Source: Rhodoferax sp.
GTDB taxonomy: Bacteria > Pseudomonadota > Gammaproteobacteria > Burkholderiales > Burkholderiaceae_C
Assembly (NCBI GenBank): GCA_029865675.1
Contig: JARXAU010000124.1
Coordinates: 1 to 16,428, forward strand
DNA: 16,428 bases
Direction of reading: 5' to 3'
Below are positions 14,101 through 16,428 of the stretch, in pieces (the first letter of the stretch is position 1; every line of letters begins with the position of its first letter). Position numbers and translations under genes: made by a program. The notes under the pieces are model-generated. The model was not told the DNA's origin and did no database searches. It saw only the letters and a list, made by a program, of their open reading frames with translations.

Positions 14101-16428
14101 GCGCCCAATGGGCTGTCTTACAGTTTCACGGAAGGTGCGACGCCAGTGGAAATACTGGCGGGGCTTCGGGTTACTGATATCGACAGTACCTCATTGAGTA
14201 GCGCGCGCATTGCGATCGGTGCCGGGTTCGATGCCAGTGACTTGTTGTCAGTCACATTGCCCAACGGCAGTGGACTGACATCAAGCTTCTCTGGCGGTGT
14301 GCTGACGATCACAGGCGACGCTTCGTTGGCAAACTACCAAAGCGTGCTGCGTACCGTCACGTTTAGCAATTCGTCGGACAGCCCAAGCACTGTTGCGCGC
14401 CAGATCGCGGTTACCGTTACTGACAATTCGAACGACGCCAGCACGAAGGTTTCAGGGGCTATCACGCGCACTGTGGCAGTGGTTGGGGTCAACGATGCAC
14501 CCACCATCAATAAGCTGGGCGGTAATCTGCCCAGTGTGACCGAGCAAACCGCTTTGTCCTTGGCCGGTCTGGGCTTTGTGGTCGGTGACATTGACTCTGG
14601 AACGAACACTATTGCTGTGACCATAGCGGTGGGGGCGGGGCAAATCAACGCTGGGCCTGGAATCTCGGGTGCAACGGTGGCCGGTAGCGGCACGGCTTCC
14701 GTCACGTTGACCGGCACGGTTGCAGCCATCGGCAAAATTTTGGACGGTAGCGCTGGATCGCTGACCTACTCCAACACATCAGACACTCCTGCTGCGCGCG
14801 AACAATTGACCATTAGCGTTAACGACGGCGGTGCCAGTGGTTTGGGTGGTGCCCTGGCGGCACAGGCCAGCTACCAGTTCAGCGTTATTGCAGTGAATGA
14901 CCTGCCGGTGGTGAGCCTGAGCAGCATCCTACCGGCCCAGGCGCTGTATGCGGCGAGTGCTGGCTCCGCCTTGTTGTCGCCGCAGGCCAGTGTGTCGGAC
15001 ATTGACAGCAGTGGTTTTGTCGCTGCGCAGGTTGAGATCAGCGCAGGGATGAAAACCGGTGACAAGCTTTATCTGAGCGCAGCCGCAAGCCAAACTTTGG
15101 CGTCCTCCAACTTTTCAGCCACCTATGCAAACGGAGTGTTAAACATTGCGCCCGTGGGCGCGGGGCAAACCCTATCGCAGGCAAATTTGGAGTCGGTGCT
15201 GCGCGGTGTGTCTTTCACAACAAGTGCCAGCGTTGTAGGTGGGGAAACTCGTGTGGTGGTCTACACGGTAACCGATAACTCAGGGCTTGCTGCTGGCGCC
15301 GCTACCAGCGTGGCGACGAGCGTGACGCTTACCTTGCAGCAGTCGCCTTTTGCAGCCGTGCGCGCCGTTAGCGCGGTGCAGACTTTGGTGTTTACCGGCG
15401 ATCCCAAGTCAAGCGCAGTGACGGCGGACTTGACGACTTTTCGCGTTTTGGCTAACGGTGCACCGGTCAGCATTACCGGTGGGAATGTGTTTGCGGTTAA
15501 AAACATTGACGCATCGCTCTCGACCAATACCTCGGTCAGCCTGGTGGGTTCCAGCGCGGCCAACACCTTAATTGGCAATAACTTCGGCAGCACCATCACC
15601 GGCGGCGGCGGCGCCGACGTGCTCAAGGGCGGCAAGGGCAATGACACCTTTGTGGTTGGAGCGGGTAATGGTGTGAGCGAGTTTGCGGCCATGGTTTCCA
15701 TGGCGGGCGGCAGCGGTACCGATACCATCCGGCTGGTTTCGGCGCAGACCCTGACGCAAACCGAGTGGACCAAGATCCGCGCAGTGGAACGCATTGAATT
15801 GGCGGCAGACCAGGGTGTCTACAGCCTTACCCTGGGCGCCAGCGCTGCGGCTTCTTTCGGCGCTGTGCTCGAAATCACCGGGCAAGCCTTGCAAAGCGCA
15901 ACCCTCGAGGTGAGCGCTGCCGCTTACACCGGCTCTCTGCACATCACCGGTACTGACAACGGCAACATATTGACCGCTGGCGCGGGTGACGACACGATTT
16001 CGGGTGGCGCAGCCAAGGACACCATTGCGGGTGGCGCAGGCAAAGATACGCTGACTGGGGCAGCTGGCGTAAATACCTTCGTCTTTAACGCCGGAGATAC
16101 CGCCAACACCAAAGCTGGCGCAGACCGCATTACCGACCTGAAGTTGGGCGACAAGCTCAACTTCAGTGGGTTGATCAACGGTAATACTGTCACGAGTTTA
16201 AAGGTAGCAGCCGTTGTAGACGGCGGCCACAACTACCTCAACGTTCAGAGTCAAACTGGCGCATCGCTTGCTTACATCGATTTAGGTACAGCGGCAGTTC
16301 CGGGGGACCTAGCCTCTTGGACCCAGGTGGGTGGACTGTTTACCGTTGCGGACAATGCAGCACCGGTGTGGACGGTTCCTTACACGACTTCCGTTCAGCG
16401 CCTAACTTTGGGTGGTTCTGGCCAGCCT
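5200..16428 (+). CDS. Giant RTX/BapA-like repeat adhesin (3'-partial)
   Basis: The frame from ATG at 5200 is open through the last base: 3743 codons, no stop, no frameshift, so the true protein is longer. There is no clear Shine-Dalgarno sequence; TTG at 5191 is an alternative start. Residues 1-200 are helical and charged with no Sec signal, then come a Gly/Ala-rich hydrophobic stretch (about 206-237), a DGYI/INPLTTL module (257-500), 14 Ig-like repeats (654-1936), a divergent Ig-like domain (1937-2047), a second DGYI module with an EF-hand-like loop (2052-2300), a Calx-beta-like domain (2357-2484), cadherin-like units (2488-3382) and two RTX blocks (from 3468 and 3588). I find a single cysteine (residue 2394). 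This composition, the Asp-rich repeats and C-terminal RTX are typical of type I-secreted, calcium-stabilised biofilm adhesins. Its divergent neighbours are a two-component operon. The transporter genes and the C-terminal secretion signal are not in the window. Confidence 0.93.
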   Translation, partial: MTGEKPNSRHSAPEKDRLTPAPLPVLNRIARLRALLARAGALLSSANLDVTRVSLQLALLYVVVEQARAAAQSDTLREQDDLGELPVAESDAGGGSDAALISEALSAVAARQDGLEEVLEGDALLGADAALAKLRELIEEELDMSAQARGLSSEVLASITGDLTEPAASSPGEPLESLMSRIVSAGQSLGIELPAFGTSSLALSPVGMVGGVVLGGWGLATLVGGGAAAAVGSAIGGDSVGAIVVKVALYSQGIVADGYISGATVKLLDAQGNVLASTTTDAMGRYEFSTALLKQASSISASGGKDISTGLDFTVELRAPASATVINPLTTLVQSYLDSHPGVSADAAGAAVKLALGISASVDLLTTDPIALAGSLTGEAAQQAVALQIKAAQIANLLISGAAALMSANGDLALGEAVDALLEQLTKQVALAAAGNGFGNLALDSASVLGNVLNDAALVVAVAGISTEAVALIAAGNSIQTSSLLSLYEFQKVVQDDLIQALSLGSSSPQFAQAVQAITALLNVVAAGQKVVDVTLAPLSDSGTDQTDRITNIANPQVRVDLSGIAGFVKEGYVVKLLLEGNLVPYASAPVTAADLARGYLDFTLPNFTGSGSKTISIVVADGLTTSTTDPVTRATTTHTAADVASGFLAVTYDNYAAPLFGALQADTGASAGDHVTSNPSFTIAGLESGAVWQYKLVGGEWSEQVTSRIALLDLPVDGAVTLLLRQIDKAGNQSADTSLSFVLDRQAQAVSVALANDTGRAGDLGLLYDQITSLGDLSFTGLESGAVVQVSADGGKSWSNDSDFAAQEGVNSILVRQVDLAGNTSISSSLQFTLDTQAAAPSVSLTSDTGDSGSDNISSDARLTVSGLEASALVQYSIDGKAWSESFFADSLSTRFSPAEGLNTVYVRQIDAAGNVSGASAPLTFTWDNEAATELVLRLAFDTGRPGDDGVTNNGTVNLSGLESGARWFYSTDGGTSWSQGAGKSLTLTGDGAKSVLVYQQDAAGNVSADSRLDFAIDTSAPGAPVVGLELDSGRLATDTISNAGTLTTLVQEVGALIEYRVEGSDTWSSGFGAKEGVNTVYVRQTDVAGNVSESGKFNFTLDTAAPRSPVVALLDDTGHSKSDLITNKGALSVAAESDAVVEVSIDGGKSWEPLSDFAAISGSNTVLVRQTDAAGNVSTPATEVRFTLDTQVAAPGMALESDSGTFADDKISNQGLIKVSGLELGATWEFTKAKWDGSAWVPLDGANQQASGQVWQTGTGTSLTIANLIDDDAVQYRVFVRQTDVAGNVKVSSAFDFTLDVKSEAPSLTLALDSGTREDGLTNDGTVNVLGLEPGAGWTYSTDGGATWSVGSGSSVSVSGDGARQIVVQQIDIAGNPSQASNALAFTLDTQVAAPTLSLASDTGLSGADRITQVAGLVVGGLESDASKIEYSTNQVDWSSSFTATEGVNTVYARQIDAAGNVSAASNAFVFTYDTSAPGAAVSLVQDAGSSATDNISNNGMLATRAEEVVARVEYRVEGSDSWSSEFGAKEGVNSVYVRQTDVAGNVSESGKFTFTLDTAAPGAPAAALRSDSGASLTDLRTNSGELHVSAEVDALIEVSADGGLNWKSLSQFTAVGDFSGVFNTLLLRQTDVAGNVSSASAPLQFTLDTGVVAPELTLAVDSGILDDKISNQSTISVSGIESGATWEYAKAKWDGSVWVPLDGANQQATAQVWQAGTGSSLAVANDPADETVQYRVLVRQTDAAGNVSTSSPFDFTFDAKANAPSLKLALDSGASGIDGISNSGTVNVGGLEAGASWKYSTNGGVTWSAGSGSSVTLKGDGIKSLVVRQTDAAGNTSDTSSALGFKLDTQVARPVVALASDTGVSATDLVTKSAALTLTGLENAASTVEYSNDKTYWSSNFAAAQGSNTVYVRQTDVAGNVSVVSSALVFTYDTVAPTLTVGDLAGDGVLTSKEAQSSLLITGTTDAEYGRVVSLMLVAEGATSGKVYTGTVAAGTWSVLVPQADVAALTPGVNYGLTQVTVSDLAGNSTVIGTAGDALAVEASGGGADGYIFGATVFADRNGDGVLNFGETASLTDAVGNFSLPANGQLIMRGGVDVSTGLGFESQYEAPKGYRVINPITTLVVNKTGVDITVAGAEAWVKAALGMAASTTLGTYDPFRAATEKAASSDDRFAAISYQKVALELSNVMDVGATFLQLLKSPGLGADDALALRQEYSVSLIAKVAELLPPGALLTTKLADAEFVKWVLDGVAADKGIVGAETAVDYLGDVLATANTAINAVSGVLETSGDAIAVLTDAIKVQSATQGSSIKDALEAYANGGKQPALLVADATSGKTPLEQAIADAVTGVIVPARVSIDATNSTSAEGLFEGAADTTTAFNLTLTRGGNTDCVVVLRYNLATGTGVDATDFAGRVVPSGTVTFVAGQESLTLTIMVQGDDVKELTENFSVILTDPLGQTQLIDAFGNAAGSLTRGFSTINDDPFVPTFTLPDAIDLVAGASTAIPGVLLDYYKTGASLTLTVKSVIGVELHTTVAGVTTSSSSDGINSVLTLTGTLAELQLQLDALRVQVPATETSAYLAFSAVDATGAKPVEGVADIAMGLHHVATIEAPASLPKLMAGLETLVAGFHVADLDDNTLTVRLTPTGGVLDVSVLPTGLGMIQEDDGGLTLTGTALAVNLALDSLTITAVAGDVSITASVTDDDALTPDAVTANTAGSADAAPTALVVPEDLTVSAGNLATLNGIQVSDLDSGNLTLKLSATGGVVGFGLSLKDLSVGRTDTVSNGVTTITLSGDKANLNAALDSLTFKAGLDVATATVTVTADDGDTRSAPDSRTINLTVLDNDPPEAGGALVLAARTEDVTSRITISGLNLVNSDGVAPTAVRIVSVTGGSLAVGTKPVVLGLNGDVLQLGANGKLVLNLALSENYAKDVKISYVVVDPADSRINSLASTITVPVIAVNDAPVIAPNGLSYSFTEGATPVEILAGLRVTDIDSTSLSSARIAIGAGFDASDLLSVTLPNGSGLTSSFSGGVLTITGDASLANYQSVLRTVTFSNSSDSPSTVARQIAVTVTDNSNDASTKVSGAITRTVAVVGVNDAPTINKLGGNLPSVTEQTALSLAGLGFVVGDIDSGTNTIAVTIAVGAGQINAGPGISGATVAGSGTASVTLTGTVAAIGKILDGSAGSLTYSNTSDTPAAREQLTISVNDGGASGLGGALAAQASYQFSVIAVNDLPVVSLSSILPAQALYAASAGSALLSPQASVSDIDSSGFVAAQVEISAGMKTGDKLYLSAAASQTLASSNFSATYANGVLNIAPVGAGQTLSQANLESVLRGVSFTTSASVVGGETRVVVYTVTDNSGLAAGAATSVATSVTLTLQQSPFAAVRAVSAVQTLVFTGDPKSSAVTADLTTFRVLANGAPVSITGGNVFAVKNIDASLSTNTSVSLVGSSAANTLIGNNFGSTITGGGGADVLKGGKGNDTFVVGAGNGVSEFAAMVSMAGGSGTDTIRLVSAQTLTQTEWTKIRAVERIELAADQGVYSLTLGASAAASFGAVLEITGQALQSATLEVSAAAYTGSLHITGTDNGNILTAGAGDDTISGGAAKDTIAGGAGKDTLTGAAGVNTFVFNAGDTANTKAGADRITDLKLGDKLNFSGLINGNTVTSLKVAAVVDGGHNYLNVQSQTGASLAYIDLGTAAVPGDLASWTQVGGLFTVADNAAPVWTVPYTTSVQRLTLGGSGQP
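5815..5910 (+). other. Gly/Ala-rich hydrophobic segment of the adhesin N-terminus
   Basis: Residues about 206-237 are a nearly uncharged run rich in G, A, V and L (MVGGVVLGGWGLATLVGGG, then AAAAVGSAIGG), with several GxxxG spacings. It separates the helical N-terminal 200 residues from the first folded module. Short Gly/Ala-rich hydrophobic stretches are common after the N-terminal domain of giant proteobacterial adhesins and may help retention at the outer membrane; that role is inferred. Confidence 0.55.
5968..6700 (+). repeat. DGYI/INPLTTL module, copy A
   Basis: Residues 257-500. It opens with DGYISGATVKLLDAQGN and TDAMGRYEF (a carboxypeptidase-regulatory/prealbumin-like beta motif), then GGKDISTGLDF, then VINPLTTLVQSYL (from 6175). 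A helical part of about 170 residues follows, beginning AAGAAVKLALGISASVDLLTTDP and QIKAAQIANLLISGAAALM. The same order of motifs recurs at 11353. Copy A has no EF-hand-like loop. Confidence 0.75.
8257..9627 (+). repeat. Five-domain super-repeat, copy 1 (Ig units 5-9)
   Basis: Five successive Ig-like units matching units 10-14 one to one. Markers are YRVEGSD/FGAKEGVN (unit 5), EVSIDGGKSW (unit 6), KAKWDGSAWVPLDGANQQA (unit 7), STDGGATWSVGSGSSV (unit 8) and EYSTNQVDWSSSF (unit 9). Length is 1371 bp. Confidence 0.85.
9628..11007 (+). repeat. Five-domain super-repeat, copy 2 (Ig units 10-14)
   Basis: Adjacent second copy of the five-domain block, 1380 bp. Corresponding markers appear in the same order: YRVEGSD/FGAKEGVN (unit 10), EVSADGGLNW (unit 11), KAKWDGSVWVPLDGANQQA (unit 12), STNGGVTWSAGSGSSV (unit 13) and EYSNDKTYWSSNF (unit 14). 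Unit 11 has a short extra segment (GDFSGVFN) that unit 6 lacks. Confidence 0.85.
11008..11340 (+). other. Divergent Ig-like domain closing the array
   Basis: Residues 1937-2047. It begins TVAPTLTVGDLAGDGVLTSKE and has LLITGTTDAEYGRVVSLMLVA, AAGTWSVLVPQADVAAL and VTVSDLAGNST. This is the Big/Ig-like type with GTWSVxVP and DxAGN motifs, distinct from the 14 preceding units. It ends in a Gly-rich linker (SGGGADG). Confidence 0.65.
11353..12100 (+). repeat. DGYI/INPLTTL module, copy B, with EF-hand-like loop
   Basis: Second copy of the module at 5968, starting at residue 2052: DGYIFGATVFADRNGDG, TDAVGNFSL, GGVDVSTGLGF and VINPITTLVVNKTG (INP from 11557). The helical tail follows (AGAEAWVKAALGMAASTTLGTYDP, YQKVALELSNVMDVGATFL). 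The distance from DGYI to INP is 204 bp here and 207 bp in copy A. Confidence 0.75.
11386..11421 (+). other. EF-hand-like calcium loop
   Basis: The 12 residues DRNGDGVLNFGE match the canonical EF-hand/dockerin loop: D1, N3, D5, G6, E12. It lies inside module copy B only. Calcium binding is expected from the motif but not shown. Confidence 0.65.
12268..12651 (+). other. Calx-beta-like domain
   Basis: Residues 2357-2484. The Calx-beta pattern is visible: an acidic opening (TSAEGLFEGAADTT), FNLTLTRGGNTDCVVVLRYN, GTGVDATDFAG, SGTVTFVAGQESLTLTIMV, GDDVKELTENFSVIL and the closing INDD. The only cysteine found in the protein is in this domain (12379-12381). Calx-beta domains often bind calcium in large extracellular proteins. 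Confidence 0.75.
12661..15345 (+). repeat. Cadherin-like domain array
   Basis: Residues 2488-3382 form about seven beta-sandwich units of 110-145 residues with the recurring pattern VxDxDSGxLT, then LTxTGxxAxLNxxLxxLTF, then VTVTxDDG or VTVTDNS. Junctions AVNDAPVI (near 14080), GVNDAPTI (near 14490) and AVNDLPVV (near 14893) are the typical VNDAP boundary of cadherin-like domains in RTX adhesins. The first four units lack a clear VNDAP boundary and are assigned with less certainty. Confidence 0.7.
15601..15672 (+). repeat. RTX nonapeptide block 1
   Basis: Glycine/aspartate repeats GGGGADVLKGGKGNDTF match the GGxGxDxLx RTX nonapeptide, preceded by a half-repeat (SSAANTLIGNNFGSTITG). Such blocks bind calcium outside the cell and drive folding of type I secretion substrates. 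The block is short, about two repeats. Confidence 0.8.
15961..16080 (+). repeat. RTX nonapeptide block 2
   Basis: Three to four nonapeptides (AGAGDDTIS, GGAAKDTIA, GGAGKDTLT, then GAAGVNTFVFN). They are followed by ADRITDLKLGDKLNFSG, the characteristic 'I-DF-xGDKLDLS' strand after RTX blocks. About 100 residues of non-RTX sequence separate it from block 1. The frame continues past this point to the window end (WTVPYTTSVQRLTLGGSG), so more protein follows. Confidence 0.85.

Overview
The window looks like a chromosomal segment of a betaproteobacterium, probably Burkholderiales and most like Comamonadaceae. I infer this from the HolC sequence, the TonB-like DUF3108 protein, the high G+C content and the codon style; I could not run a database search.

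Layout. Positions 1-714 are housekeeping DNA: holC (DNA polymerase III chi subunit), then a complete tRNA-Ser(GGA) with encoded CCA and a strong hairpin terminator. The terminator lies between the tRNA and the convergent minus-strand DUF3108 gene (771-1877) and can serve both. Positions 2063-4996 hold a compact minus-strand operon of three genes: a small exported protein with four cysteines, a membrane sensor histidine kinase and a FixJ/NarL-type response regulator. A 203-bp divergent intergenic region (4997-5199) carries several perfect inverted repeats that look like operators.

From 5200 to the last base, one plus-strand reading frame stays open for 3743 codons without a stop. It runs off the window, so the gene is 3'-partial. 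It encodes a giant, almost cysteine-free, repeat-built surface protein of the type I-secreted RTX/BapA-like adhesin class. In order it has: a helical N-terminus without a Sec signal; a Gly/Ala-rich hydrophobic segment; a 'DGYI...INPLTTL' module with a helical tail; 14 Ig-like repeats of about 90 residues; one divergent Ig-like domain; a second copy of the 'DGYI' module, this time with an EF-hand-like loop; a Calx-beta-like domain; about seven cadherin-like units, three of which end at VNDAP-type boundaries; and two short RTX blocks separated by about 100 residues.

How it may work together (inference): the divergent sensor/regulator operon is the obvious candidate to control expression of the giant adhesin, and the exported four-cysteine protein could be a periplasmic accessory to the kinase. 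The adhesin has grown by internal duplication. Ig-like repeats 5-9 and 10-14 form a five-domain unit duplicated in the same order, and the 'DGYI' module occurs twice about 5.4 kb apart. No gene-free stretch exceeds 300 bases. The gaps at 456-584, 715-770 and 1878-2062 hold nothing I can recognise with confidence.
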